Notes: generated from the letters alone by a model not told the origin. A DNA stretch of 64,000 nt from an uncultured Verrucomicrobiota bacterium (GCA_903907995.1 CAIVQH010000040.1:1-64000); one strand, 5' to 3'; counted from the first letter of the stretch, positions 53,032 through 62,191 are shown. Made by a program: numbers and translations.

Positions 53032-55065
53032 TCACCAGATCTTCGCGCGCAGCTCCGGCGGGCGCCACATGGGCGAGCCCTCATGGATGCCGAAGGCCTC
53101 GTAGAACTCCGGCACGTTCACGTGCGGCCCGATCGCGCGGAACTGGCCCGGCGAATGCGGGTCCACCACCAGCCGGCGGCGCAGCTCGGCTTCGCGCCAG
53201 TTGGTGCGCCAGAGCTGCGCGAGGCTGAGGTAGAAGCGCTGCTCCGGCGTGTAGCCGTCGATGACCTTGCGCTTGGACGGGTCCTTCGCGAGGGCGCGTT
53301 GCAGCGCCTCGTACGCGATGCTGGTGCCGCCGAGGTCGGCGATGTTCTCACCGAGCGTAAGCTGGCCGTTCACGTGCTGGCCGGGCAGGGCCTCGTAGCC
53401 GTTGTACTGGTCCACGAGCTTCTGCGCGCGGCCCTTGAACTCCTTCGCATCGGCCTCGGTCCACCAGTCGTGCAGGTTGCCCTCGGCGTCGTACTGCCGG
53501 CCCTGGTCGTCGTAGCCGTGCGTGATCTCGTGGCCGATCACGACCCCGATCGCGCCGTAGTTCACCGCGTCATCCATGTCGGCGTCGAAGAACGGCGGCT
53601 GGAGGATGCCGGCCGGGAACACGATCTCGTTCTTCGCCGGGCTGAAGTAGGCGTTCACCGTCTGCGGCGTCATTTCCCATTCCGTGCGGTCCACCGGCCG
53701 GCCGATGCGGGCCAGCTCGCGGCGCGATTCGAATTCGGCGGCCCGGCGCGCGTTCCCGAAGTAGTCGTCGGCGTGGATCTTCACCTTGGAATAGTCCCGG
53801 AAGGTGTCGGGATGGCCGATCTTCTGCGTGAAGCGGTCGAACTTCTGCAGCGCCAGCGCCCGTGTGGGGGCACTCATCCACTCCACCTTCCCCAGCCGGT
53901 CGCGGAAGACCGAGCGCAGGTTGCCGATCAGCTCCGCCATGCGCGCCTTGGCGGCGGGTGGGAAGTAACGGTCCACATAGAGCTTGCCCAGGGCCTCGCC
54001 GAGGCTGCCGTCGATGACCTTGGCGGCCCGCTGCCAGCGCGGCTCCTGCTCCGGCTGGCCCCGGAGCGTCGTGCCGTAGAAGGCGAAGTGCTCGCGGTCG
54101 GCCGCCGCGTGCAGGAACGGCGCGGAATCCTTCACCAGATGGACTCGTAGGTAGGTCTTCCAGTCATCCAGCGGGCGGGTCTTGGCCAATTCGGCGACGG
54201 TGCCGAAGAAGTTCGTCTGGCCCACGATGATGTACGGCGGATTGGCCACACCCAGCGCCTTGAAATAGGCCCCCCAGGGCAGGCCCGGCGTGCGCTGCTC
54301 CAGCTCCAGGACGGAGAACTTGTTGTAGTTCGCGTTCGGATCGCGCAGCTCCACGCGGGTCTTGCTCGCCTTCGCCAGCTCTGTCTCGAAGGCCAGCGTG
54401 GTGGCGGCCTCCTTCGCGGCGACGTCATCCGGATCACCCAGCAGTTTCATCAGCCTCGTGAGGAAGGCGCGATAGGCCTCGCGCTGCGGGGCAAAGCCGT
54501 CCGCCATATAATAGTCGCGATCCGGCAGGCCGAGACCGGCCTGGGAAAGGTCAAAAGCGTAGATCGAGCTGTTCTTCGCATCGGGCGACACGCCGGAGCC
54601 GAAAATGAGGCCGGGATTGCTCAGGTGCTCCTCGCCCAGCAAGCGGAACAGCTGCTTCAGGTCCTTGATGGCCGCGATCCGCTTCAGCTCCTTGTCCAGC
54701 GGCTTGAAGCCGAGCTTTTCGAGCCGGTTGGTGTCCGTGGCGGAAAGGTAAAAGTTGCCAACCTGCGTCGCCGGGTCGGAGCGGTTTGAGCTCTTCGGGG
54801 CGTCCTTCGCGGTTGTCTCCAGCAGGCCGCGGATCAGCTTCCAGTTGCGGTCCTGCAACTCGTCAAAACCGGCCCAACGCGACTTGTCGGCAGGCACCGG
54901 ATTGTTCTTGAGCCAGGTGCCGGTGGCGAAGCGGTAGAAGTCCGTCGCGGGATCGACCGACTTGTCCATGTTCTCCACCGAGAACCGGGGGACCTTCGGC
55001 ATCGCCTCGTCGGCAACGAGCGTGGCGGCGGCGCAGACGGCAACCAGCAGGAAACGGAATTTCAT
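53032..55065 (-). CDS. M13-family (neprilysin/PepO-like) metallopeptidase
   Basis: A 677-residue exported endopeptidase. Signal peptide MKFRFLLVAVCAAATLVADE; N-terminal domain starts ENMDKSVDPATDFYRFATGTW. The catalytic zinc site is VIGHEITHGYDD (His about 512), with GENIADLGGTSIAYEA carrying the third ligand Glu, and NAYFSPAKNEIVFPAGILQPPFF upstream. Length matches the family (about 670-700). The C-terminus lacks the usual C-x-x-W; it ends AKIW. Periplasmic or surface peptide degradation is expected. Start ATG 55065. Confidence 0.93.
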   Translation of the reverse strand: MKFRFLLVAVCAAATLVADEAMPKVPRFSVENMDKSVDPATDFYRFATGTWLKNNPVPADKSRWAGFDELQDRNWKLIRGLLETTAKDAPKSSNRSDPATQVGNFYLSATDTNRLEKLGFKPLDKELKRIAAIKDLKQLFRLLGEEHLSNPGLIFGSGVSPDAKNSSIYAFDLSQAGLGLPDRDYYMADGFAPQREAYRAFLTRLMKLLGDPDDVAAKEAATTLAFETELAKASKTRVELRDPNANYNKFSVLELEQRTPGLPWGAYFKALGVANPPYIIVGQTNFFGTVAELAKTRPLDDWKTYLRVHLVKDSAPFLHAAADREHFAFYGTTLRGQPEQEPRWQRAAKVIDGSLGEALGKLYVDRYFPPAAKARMAELIGNLRSVFRDRLGKVEWMSAPTRALALQKFDRFTQKIGHPDTFRDYSKVKIHADDYFGNARRAAEFESRRELARIGRPVDRTEWEMTPQTVNAYFSPAKNEIVFPAGILQPPFFDADMDDAVNYGAIGVVIGHEITHGYDDQGRQYDAEGNLHDWWTEADAKEFKGRAQKLVDQYNGYEALPGQHVNGQLTLGENIADLGGTSIAYEALQRALAKDPSKRKVIDGYTPEQRFYLSLAQLWRTNWREAELRRRLVVDPHSPGQFRAIGPHVNVPEFYEAFGIHEGSPMWRPPELRAKIW

Positions 55066-55307
55066 GCGGCGCACGATACCCCCGGTCGGGAAAAAGGCGA
55101 GCCCCGGCGTCGAAGGCGTTACCGGCGTATGACAATCCGGTAAAGCAACGGAGGATAAGGCGTACTAAGAAGCATACGAGGCGGACCGGCCACTTTGGCG
55201 CCAACAGCAGTTGCTTTTCTTTACAAGGTCGATATATAGATGACCTGCTTCCGAAAGGGAGCGACGGGGCCGATTTACAGCCCCAAAAAGGAGGAGATTT
55301 TCCGGTT

Positions 55308-55667
55308 ATGGCAATCGCTATAGCACTGTTGTCGTCGTTGAACCGTGGACTTTGGTGCCGCCTGACCCGCCAGGCGGGCTACGACGCCCATGAGCTGGCG
55401 CGCCTGTACGGTGTCACGGAGCGGCATCTGCGGCGCAAATCCGAGGATCTGGTCGCCCAGCCGCTGCACATCTGGTTGCGGGAACAACGGCTGATCGCCG
55501 CCACCCACTATCTGCTGGAGACCGAGTCGGTGAAACTGGCGGCGTACCAGGCCCGGTACCACCGGGTCGCGACCTTTATCGAACACTTTCAACAGTACCA
55601 CGAGATCACCCCGGCCAGCTATCTGGAATGGCAACGGCGGCAGCGACTGGTCTGTGGCTGGGAGTAA
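55308..55667 (+). CDS. Stand-alone AraC-type DNA-binding protein, 119 aa
   Basis: The protein is nearly only the double-HTH domain: AHELARLYGVTERHLRRKSE for HTH1 and SVKLAAYQARYHRVATFIEH with FQQYHEITPASYLEW for HTH2. It lacks the usual ligand domain, like MarA or SoxS, so activity may be set by its level. A strong Shine-Dalgarno (AAAAAGGAGGAG) lies about 8-20 bases before the ATG. The N-terminal 20 residues precede HTH1 and are hydrophobic (MAIAIALLSSLNRGLWCRL). Sits between the M13 peptidase and a surface-protein gene. Confidence 0.7.
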   Translation: MAIAIALLSSLNRGLWCRLTRQAGYDAHELARLYGVTERHLRRKSEDLVAQPLHIWLREQRLIAATHYLLETESVKLAAYQARYHRVATFIEHFQQYHEITPASYLEWQRRQRLVCGWE

Positions 55668-56114
55668 GATGTTGAAAGCGAGGGCGGTGGTCCCTCTCGC
55701 ACCGGATGAAAAGCGGCCGAAGACGTGGTCTAAGCCCACAGGTTACACAAAAGATCACGATATCGAAAATGTCCTCCCAGCGTAATAGATAGGGCTGGTT
55801 GGCGGAGCAGCCCATGATAGATTGCGGAGGTTGGGCGGAACGCCGCCAGCCTCAATTCTTAAGGAGACGGTTCAGAGACATCCCAAACAGGGTGGCGAGA
55901 TTCCTAGGGTGTTTGCACGAATGGACGACGATGGCGGGGGATTGGAAACCGGACTGAATCTGCATGCGACCGATGGCCGCGCACAAACATCCCAGGGAAA
56001 AGACAACCAAACAATTTGCTCCGGGCCCGGTCTGGCCCAACGCGGAGGTTCGGATGAACTTCCGCCGCCCTGGCAGGCGGCCAGACCGGAAATCCCGGAG
56101 CGGAAAGACAAGCG
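55668..56114. other. Intergenic region with no credible gene
   Basis: About 450 bases before the surface-protein gene. Two frames longer than 90 codons overlap here on opposite strands, but neither has a start signal or recognisable motif. No terminator or obvious repeat was seen after the AraC-type gene. A Shine-Dalgarno-like GGAAATCCCGGAGCG lies shortly before the ATG at 56115. Confidence 0.5.
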
Positions 56115-57629
56115 ATGAAGAACAAGATCGGAAAATTGCTGCTGACGCTAGGTCTTTGTGCGCTCTCACAGGTCACTGAGGCTAATGGTTTCAAAGACAT
56201 TGTGAACCAAGGTTTTAATCCAAGCATACCCAGTGCTAGCAGCGGCGCACTCGTGTACACCTACGAATTCTGGGCGACTCCGTACGTTGATGTTTCGGGG
56301 CTCGTGTCCTCTGCGCTGAGTGCCTACACCATGGAGTCAGGAACCATAACCGTCGGTTCCACCACCACCACGGTCGTGTCACGTGCCAACGTCAAAACTA
56401 AAACTGTTCACTACGACCCCTGCGGCGTTATTGCACCCTCGCAGTGCTCGCTATCACAGACCCAAATCAGCTATCCATCTGTCTCCTACACGCCCAGTTC
56501 CGGCGTAGTTTGCGCCGTCGACTATGCCGGCGGTGGCTTTTTCAACGGGTGGACGCCTGCCAAGGCTTATGACAGTGCGCCCTTGGTCACCCAGACGATT
56601 TCTGGAACGGGTTGGTACATAGAATATACCCATCCGAGTACACTTCCATACATGTACTTCCTCAACAGGAAGCAAGAGGGTTGCGGCGGGGGGGTGTACG
56701 CAAACGTTACGACCGAAGGATGGGGTTCGTATTATAAAATCGTGGTCCATGTGAACCAGGGTGTTTCTACGTCCACCATTCCCCTTCCATCCCTGCCTTC
56801 CGGAGGATCCACGGGCGGTGACTCATACACCGGTTCCAGCGCTGATTTCTTTGAGACCTATTCCCCCTCGTTCAACGGAAGCAGCCAGTACCAGTTTCAG
56901 GTGCAGGGTTTGGGAAGCGCATTCGCCATTGAGAAGTCGTCGGACCTCGCCACGTGGACTTCGCTGTCTTCGAGTGTCCCCTTCACCGGAAGCGGGCAGG
57001 TTTACACCGACACGACCTCGAGTGGCAGCACCGCCACCCGATTCTACCGGATCACCCCGACCAGCGTCTCGAACTATGGTGTCAACACGCTCGGCTTCAA
57101 CCGCATCAGCAAGGCCTCGGGCAAGAATCTGATTCTGTTGGGGAGCCAGTTCAAGGCGGGTGACAACTCCTTGGCGGCTTTGGTCCCCAGCGTGCCGAAC
57201 GGAACGGTGGCCTACGTCGGGAATCCGGGCACGGCCTCCTACCTCAGCAGCACCTTTTCGAGCACCACCGGTTGGTCCGATCCGAATCTGGTGGTAAACC
57301 TCGGCTCCGGCTTCTGGCTGAGCTCCAGCGGTGCCATCAGCATCCCGCTTTACGGCGTTGTGACGAAAGGCACCACCAGCGTGACCCTGCCGCAGGTCCA
57401 GTCGCTGATGGGCTCGCCGCTGCCCAAGGCGGACACGCTTCCCAATCTGGGCTTCCCGTTGATCGACGGGGACAACTTCTACCGGTGGGACGTGACGGCG
57501 CAGAACTACGTCAACTACCAGTACTTCAACCCCGGCGGCTGGTCACCCTCGGCTCCCAGCCTGGGCATCAGTGAGGGGTTCATCTATGACGGCAGAGCTA
57601 CGCCGACGACCTGGAGCCAAACCTATTGA
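56115..57629 (+). CDS. Secreted surface protein with verrucomicrobial beta modules
   Basis: A 504-residue exported protein, signal peptide MKNKIGKLLLTLGLCALSQV (cleaved after TEA). The N-terminal half is Ser/Thr/Tyr rich with four to five Cys (CGVIAPSQC, GVVCAVDY, EGCGGG) and no known family. A central beta module follows: QFQVQGLGSAFAIEKSSDLA and TWTSL ... FYRITP. The C-terminal 180 residues hold two related repeats: ILLGSQFKAGDN...GWSDPNLVVNLGSGFWL and SPLPKADTL...FYRWDV...GGWSPSAPSLGISEGFIYDG, typical of surface proteins in this phylum. The N-terminal half has lower GC and more varied codon use than its surroundings. Function unknown, likely surface-exposed. Confidence 0.7.
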   Translation: MKNKIGKLLLTLGLCALSQVTEANGFKDIVNQGFNPSIPSASSGALVYTYEFWATPYVDVSGLVSSALSAYTMESGTITVGSTTTTVVSRANVKTKTVHYDPCGVIAPSQCSLSQTQISYPSVSYTPSSGVVCAVDYAGGGFFNGWTPAKAYDSAPLVTQTISGTGWYIEYTHPSTLPYMYFLNRKQEGCGGGVYANVTTEGWGSYYKIVVHVNQGVSTSTIPLPSLPSGGSTGGDSYTGSSADFFETYSPSFNGSSQYQFQVQGLGSAFAIEKSSDLATWTSLSSSVPFTGSGQVYTDTTSSGSTATRFYRITPTSVSNYGVNTLGFNRISKASGKNLILLGSQFKAGDNSLAALVPSVPNGTVAYVGNPGTASYLSSTFSSTTGWSDPNLVVNLGSGFWLSSSGAISIPLYGVVTKGTTSVTLPQVQSLMGSPLPKADTLPNLGFPLIDGDNFYRWDVTAQNYVNYQYFNPGGWSPSAPSLGISEGFIYDGRATPTTWSQTY

Positions 57630-57707
57630 CCGAGCGGGCCGTGGTGTGACGGCGTAGCCATCCGCCGCCGCGCCGCTTCCCGGCTACCCAGCGAAAAACC
57701 AAACACT

Positions 57708-57739
57708 GCGCGCAGTCTTCAAGGCTGCGCGCCTTTTTT
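57708..57739 (+). terminator. Rho-independent terminator after the surface-protein gene
   Basis: GCGCGCAG (57708-57715) pairs with CTGCGCGC (57725-57732) around a 9-base loop and is followed by C and six T. Confidence 0.88.
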
Positions 57740-57918
57740 GTGCTTCCGGGCGCGGCTGCGACGGATTCCGCGCCTTGGGGGGCATTTCAATTCCATTTTT
57801 GCATAGGCAGCACGGTTCCGCCTTGAAAGAGGCTGCCAATTTTCCCGCTGGCTAGGCCGGAACGGGGCGCGGTAGTGTCGGGTCTCGTTCCCAAAGGGGA
57901 GCGCCTTAACTTTTTGAC

Positions 57919-59388
57919 ATGAATCCTCCCGGCGACATCGCGCTCATCGGCCTCGCGGTCATGGGCCAGAACCTGATCCTCAACATGAACGACCACGGCT
58001 TCACCGTCGTGGCGTACAACCGCACCACCTCCAAGGTGGACGATTTCCTCGCGAACGAGGCCAAGGGCACCAAGGTCCTCGGCGCGCACTCCATCGAGGA
58101 GATGGTGTCGAAGCTCAAGAAGCCCCGCCGCATCATGTGCATGGTCAAGGCCGGCAGCGCGGTCGATGACTTCATCGCCCAGATCGTGCCGTTCCTGGAG
58201 CCCGGCGACATCATCATCGACGGCGGCAACTCGCTCTACGGCGACAGCAACCGCCGCGTGAAGGAGCTCGAAGCCAAGGGCCTGCTCTTCATCGGCACCG
58301 GCGTGTCCGGCGGCGAGGAGGGCGCGCGGTTCGGCCCCAGCATCATGCCCGGCGGCAGCGCGGCGGCCTGGCCCGCGGTGAAGGAAATCTTCCAGGGCAT
58401 CTCCGCCAAGGTCGATGGCGGCACGCCCTGCTGCGACTGGGTGGGCAACGGCGGTTCCGGCCACTACGTCAAGATGGTCCACAACGGCATCGAGTACGGC
58501 GACATGCAGCTCATCTGCGAGGCCTACAGCCTGATGCGCGACGGCCTCGGCATGACCGCCGACGAGATGGCGGCCGTGTTCAAGGAGTGGAACGCGGGCG
58601 AGCTCGACAGCTTCCTCATCGAGATCACGGCCAACATCCTCGCCAAGAAGGACGAGGAAGGCACCCCGCTCGTGGACAAGATCCTCGACACCGCCGGTCA
58701 GAAGGGCACGGGCAAGTGGACCGTCATCGATTCCGCGAACCTCGCCCAGCCCGTCACGCTCATCGCCGAGGCGGTGTTCTCCCGCTGCGTCAGCGCCATG
58801 AAGGACGAGCGCGTGAAGGCCGCCCGCAAGCTCAAGGGCCCCCGCCCCGTCCTGTCGCAGGCCAAGGATCCCGCGAAGAAGAAGGCGCTGATCAACGACA
58901 TCATGAGCGCGCTCTACGCCTCAAAGATCGTCAGCTACGCGCAGGGCTACATGCTGCTGCGCGCGGCGGCCAAGGAATACGGCTGGGACCTCAACTACGG
59001 CGGCATCGCCCTCATGTGGCGCGGCGGCTGCATCATCCGGTCGCGCTTCCTCGGCAAGATCAAGGAGGCCTACGACAAGAACCCGAAGCTGGCCAACCTG
59101 CTGCTCGACGACTACTTCCGCGGCGAGATCAAGAAGTCGCAGAAGGGCTGGCGCAACGTGGTCTCGCTGGCCGCCAAGAAGGGCATCCCCGTGCCCGCCT
59201 TCAGCACGGCGCTGGCGTTCTTCGACGGCTACCGCAACCCGAGCCTGCCGGCCAACCTGCTCCAGGCGCAGCGCGACTACTTCGGCGCCCACACCTACGA
59301 GCGCGTGGACAAGCCGCGCGGCGAGTTCTTCCACACCAACTGGACCGGTACGGGCGGCCGCGTGAGCTCGAGCACGTACAACGCGTAA
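57919..59388 (+). CDS. gnd: 6-phosphogluconate dehydrogenase (decarboxylating)
   Basis: A 489-residue enzyme of the oxidative pentose phosphate pathway that turns 6-phosphogluconate into ribulose 5-phosphate, CO2 and NAD(P)H. Rossmann start IALIGLAVMGQNLILNMNDH (GxAxMGxN), GDIIIDGGNSLYGDSNRRVK, FIGTGVSGGEEGARFGPSIM (the substrate-binding G-V-S-G-G), KMVHNGIEYGDMQLICEAY (catalytic Lys and Asn), and TAGQKGTGKWTVIDSANLAQ. Length and C-terminal HTNWTG match the long (decarboxylating, dimeric) form. Start ATG 57919. It shares a bidirectional terminator with the next gene. Confidence 0.97.
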   Translation: MNPPGDIALIGLAVMGQNLILNMNDHGFTVVAYNRTTSKVDDFLANEAKGTKVLGAHSIEEMVSKLKKPRRIMCMVKAGSAVDDFIAQIVPFLEPGDIIIDGGNSLYGDSNRRVKELEAKGLLFIGTGVSGGEEGARFGPSIMPGGSAAAWPAVKEIFQGISAKVDGGTPCCDWVGNGGSGHYVKMVHNGIEYGDMQLICEAYSLMRDGLGMTADEMAAVFKEWNAGELDSFLIEITANILAKKDEEGTPLVDKILDTAGQKGTGKWTVIDSANLAQPVTLIAEAVFSRCVSAMKDERVKAARKLKGPRPVLSQAKDPAKKKALINDIMSALYASKIVSYAQGYMLLRAAAKEYGWDLNYGGIALMWRGGCIIRSRFLGKIKEAYDKNPKLANLLLDDYFRGEIKKSQKGWRNVVSLAAKKGIPVPAFSTALAFFDGYRNPSLPANLLQAQRDYFGAHTYERVDKPRGEFFHTNWTGTGGRVSSSTYNA

Positions 59389-59411
59389 ACGGCGGCTGGA
59401 CGGCTAAAACA

Positions 59412-59450
59412 AAAGCGGCGAAACCGGTGACGGTTTCGCCGCTTTGCTTT
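59412..59450. terminator. Bidirectional terminator between gnd and the sugar kinase
   Basis: Perfect 15-bp stem AAAGCGGCGAAACCG (59412-59426) with CGGTTTCGCCGCTTT (59431-59445), GTGA loop. T-rich bases on the right (TTTGCTTTT) and A-rich bases on the left (AAAACAAAA) let it serve both convergent genes. Confidence 0.92.
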
Positions 59451-59461
59451 TGGAAATCCCA

Positions 59462-60544
59462 TTACCGCTGGATGCGGGCCGAGCCGCCCTTGGCGAAGGC
59501 GCGGACTTCTTCCTCGGTCGCCATCGTGGTGTCGCCGGGGAAGGTGGTGAGCAGGGCGCCGTGGGCCCAGCCGAGGCGCACGGCCATCTCTTCGGATTCG
59601 CCGGCCAGCAGGCCGTGGATAAAGCCGGCCGCAAAGCCGTCGCCGCCGCCGACGCGGTCGAGGACGTCGAGCTCGCAGGTGGGCGCGACGTAGTTCTGGC
59701 CGTTGATCCAGGCGACCGCGCTCCAGCTGTGGCGGTTGGTCGTGTGCACCTCGCGTAGCGTCGTGGCGACCGCCTTGACGTGCGGATGCTGCTTCACCAC
59801 CCGCCCGATCATGTCGAAGAAGGTGTCGGTATCGAGCTTCGAGGCCGCGGCCACTTCCGGGCCGGCGATGCCAAGGCCCTTCTGCAGGTCCTCCTCGTTG
59901 CCGATGATGACGTCCACGTGCTCCATGATGCGCCGGAGCGTGGCCACGGCGCGGTCGCCGCCGCCGAAGACCTTCCAGAGCTTGGCGCGGAAGTTCAGGT
60001 CAAACGAGGTCACCGCCCCGGCCGCGTGGGCGGCCTGCATGCCCTCGATGATGAGTTCGGGCGTGGTCGGCGACAGCGCGGCGAAGATGCCGCCGCTGTG
60101 GAACCAGCGCACCCCGCCGGCGAAAATCTCGTTCCAGTTGAAATCCCCCGGCTTGAGCTGCGCGGCGGCCTCGTTGCAGCGGTTGTAGAAGACGACGGGG
60201 GCGCGCACGCCCTTGCCCTGGTCGCTGAACACCGTGGCCATGTTCGGCCCGGTGACGCCGTCGTGCTCAAAACGCCGGTAGAAGGGTTTCACGCCCATCG
60301 CCCGCACGCGCTCGGCGATCAGCTCGCCGATCGGGTAGTTCACCATCGCGGAGACGATGCCGGTGGGCCGGCGGAAGCAGTCGGCGAGGTTGGCGGCCAC
60401 GTTGAATTCGCCACCGCTGACGTGGATCTGGCACTGGGTCGCCTTGCGGAAGGGGACGAGGCCGGGATCGAGGCGGTGGACGAGCGCGCCGAGGGAGACG
60501 AAATCCAGGGCGCCACTCGGGCGGAGGTTCAGACCGTACTTCAT
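59462..60544 (-). CDS. PfkB-family sugar kinase (2-keto-3-deoxygluconate kinase-like)
   Basis: A 360-residue ribokinase-fold kinase: VSGGEFNVAANLADCFRRPT (substrate-binding GGxxxNxA), SFDLNFRAKLWKVFGGGD, IIGNEEDLQKGLGI, and the catalytic/anion-hole motif DRVGGGDGFAAGFIHGLL, with Asp as base. The DLNFR and GNEED motifs are typical of KdgK and fructokinase-type proteins; adjacency to gnd supports a sugar-acid pathway such as Entner-Doudoroff, though the substrate is not proven. Start ATG 60544 follows a GAAAG. It is convergent with gnd and divergent from the Gfo/Idh gene, with a palindromic element in the promoter region. Confidence 0.88.
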   Translation of the reverse strand: MKYGLNLRPSGALDFVSLGALVHRLDPGLVPFRKATQCQIHVSGGEFNVAANLADCFRRPTGIVSAMVNYPIGELIAERVRAMGVKPFYRRFEHDGVTGPNMATVFSDQGKGVRAPVVFYNRCNEAAAQLKPGDFNWNEIFAGGVRWFHSGGIFAALSPTTPELIIEGMQAAHAAGAVTSFDLNFRAKLWKVFGGGDRAVATLRRIMEHVDVIIGNEEDLQKGLGIAGPEVAAASKLDTDTFFDMIGRVVKQHPHVKAVATTLREVHTTNRHSWSAVAWINGQNYVAPTCELDVLDRVGGGDGFAAGFIHGLLAGESEEMAVRLGWAHGALLTTFPGDTTMATEEEVRAFAKGGSARIQR

Positions 60545-60675
60545 GAGTTTTCTTTCGGGCGGGTGCGATTGCGGCCGGCCGGACTCCGCCAGAAGGGACG
60601 AAGCGCAAGCCGACGTACGTGATGCCGCCATGATAGGTGTGACCCAAGGCCCGCCAACTGAAATCAGAAAGCCGC

Positions 60676-60778
60676 AAGTAGGACGGGCGTCCCGCCCGTC
60701 TTCCATAATTGTGTCTGTTGGGCATCCGAACACCGCACGGGGAAAAGATAGAAGACGGGCGGGACGCCCGTCCTACTT
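60676..60778. repeat. Long perfect inverted repeat in the kinase-Gfo/Idh divergent region
   Basis: Perfect 28-bp arms at 60676-60703 and 60751-60778 (AAGTAGGACGGGCGTCCC... and complement). Each arm contains GACGGGCG-TCC-CGCCCGTC, itself a hairpin. The central 47 bases are AT-richer. The whole is 103 bases, MITE-like, and lies in the 324-base promoter region of two divergent genes. Confidence 0.92.
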
Positions 60779-60868
60779 TGGAGGGGCCTTCGGCCTTCAG
60801 CCCCTGCTCCACCTGGACGAAACCCGGCTTGGCTTCGTTCTCCGGCTCGGTAACATCCCGGCACACGC

Positions 60869-62191
60869 ATGAACTCCCCTGTCCCGACTCCGGCTGACGT
60901 GAACCGTCGCGATTTCGTCAAAGTCGGCTCCTTTGCCGCCATGATCGCCGCGCTGGGCGGCATTCCCATCAACGGCGAGGAGGCGAAGAAGAATCCCGAT
61001 GGCACGGTGGCGGTACCCAAGGCCGATCCCAACTTCAAGGAAAAGCCCCCCGGACCGCCGGTGAAGTTCGGCGTCATCGGGCTCGGCGCGCAGGGCCGTG
61101 AGGTGATCGCGCAGCTTGGCCGCCTGCCCAACGGACCCGTGGCGGCGGTGGGCGACAGTTACAAATCCTCCATCAAGCGCGCGGCCGAGGCGGCCCCGAA
61201 CGCGAAGACTTACGATGATTACAAGGCGGTGCTCGACGACAAGGACGTCCAGGCCGTCGTCATTGCCACCCCCACGCACCTGCACCGGCAGATCGCGCTG
61301 GACGCCATGCAGGCGGGCAAGCACGTCTATCTCGAGGCGCCGATGGCCGGCTCGATCGACGATGCGCGGGCGATTGCGAAGGCGGCGTCGGCGCTGCCGG
61401 CGAAGCAGATCTTCCAGGTCGGCCAGCAGTACCGGGCGAATCCGCAGCACCACCACGTGCTGAAATTCTTCCGCACCGGCGCGTGCGGCAAGACGGCCTC
61501 GGCCCGGGCGCAGTTCAACAAGAAGCAGTCCTGGCGGCGGGCTTCTCCCAATCCCGACCGCGAAAGGGCGCTCAACTGGCGGCTCTACCAGGAGACCTCC
61601 CTCGGCCTGCTGGGCGAGATCGGCATCCACCCCATCGACACGGTGAGCTGGTATCTGGACGCGCTGCCCACCTCCGTGACGGGCTTCGGCGGCATTCTGC
61701 AATGGCAGGATGACCGTACCGTACCCGACACCATCCAGGCGGTGATCGAGTATCCCGGCGGCGTCCGGATGAATTATAGTGCGACGCTGGCCAGCTCCTT
61801 CGAGGGCGAGCACCAGATCTTCCACGGCAGTGACGCCGCCATCCTGATCCGGGACAACAAGGGCTGGATGTTCAAGGAGGTCGATGCGCCGCTGCTCGGC
61901 TGGGAGGTGTACGCCCGCAAGGACGATTTCCTCACCGACTCCGGCATCGCGCTGGTCGCGAATGCGACCAAAATTCTGGCGCAGGGAAAAAAACCGGCGG
62001 AAGCCGCGAGCGACACCGACTCACCGCTGAAGTACGCCCTGCAGGCCTTCGTGGACCACATCAACGAGGGCACCAAACCGGAGGCCGGCTGGAAGGAAGG
62101 CTTCGAGGCGACGGTCACGGCGGTGAAGTCCAACGAGGCCATTATGGCGGGCAGCAAGATCGTTTTCGAGCCCGGCTGGTTCAAGGTGTGA
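60869..62191 (+). CDS. Tat-exported Gfo/Idh/MocA oxidoreductase with altered EKP motif
   Basis: A 440-residue NAD(P)-dependent oxidoreductase-like protein. The N-terminus has a twin-arginine signal (VNRRDFVKVGSFAAMIAAL). Rossmann GxGxxG is in FGVIGLGAQGREV; the substrate domain has LGLLGEIGIHPIDTVSWYL with the catalytic His. The family motif E-K-P is E-A-P here (YLEAPMA, residues 155-160), so the catalytic Lys is missing, and the enzyme may be altered or non-catalytic. Such Tat-exported members are typical of PVC bacteria and are often linked to sugar use; no substrate is known. Start ATG 60869. Confidence 0.88.
   Translation: MNSPVPTPADVNRRDFVKVGSFAAMIAALGGIPINGEEAKKNPDGTVAVPKADPNFKEKPPGPPVKFGVIGLGAQGREVIAQLGRLPNGPVAAVGDSYKSSIKRAAEAAPNAKTYDDYKAVLDDKDVQAVVIATPTHLHRQIALDAMQAGKHVYLEAPMAGSIDDARAIAKAASALPAKQIFQVGQQYRANPQHHHVLKFFRTGACGKTASARAQFNKKQSWRRASPNPDRERALNWRLYQETSLGLLGEIGIHPIDTVSWYLDALPTSVTGFGGILQWQDDRTVPDTIQAVIEYPGGVRMNYSATLASSFEGEHQIFHGSDAAILIRDNKGWMFKEVDAPLLGWEVYARKDDFLTDSGIALVANATKILAQGKKPAEAASDTDSPLKYALQAFVDHINEGTKPEAGWKEGFEATVTAVKSNEAIMAGSKIVFEPGWFKV

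Noticed and set aside
55822-56118. 98-codon plus-strand frame before the surface-protein gene
   Set aside because: No motif or ribosome binding site; overlaps a similar minus-strand frame, so neither is credible.
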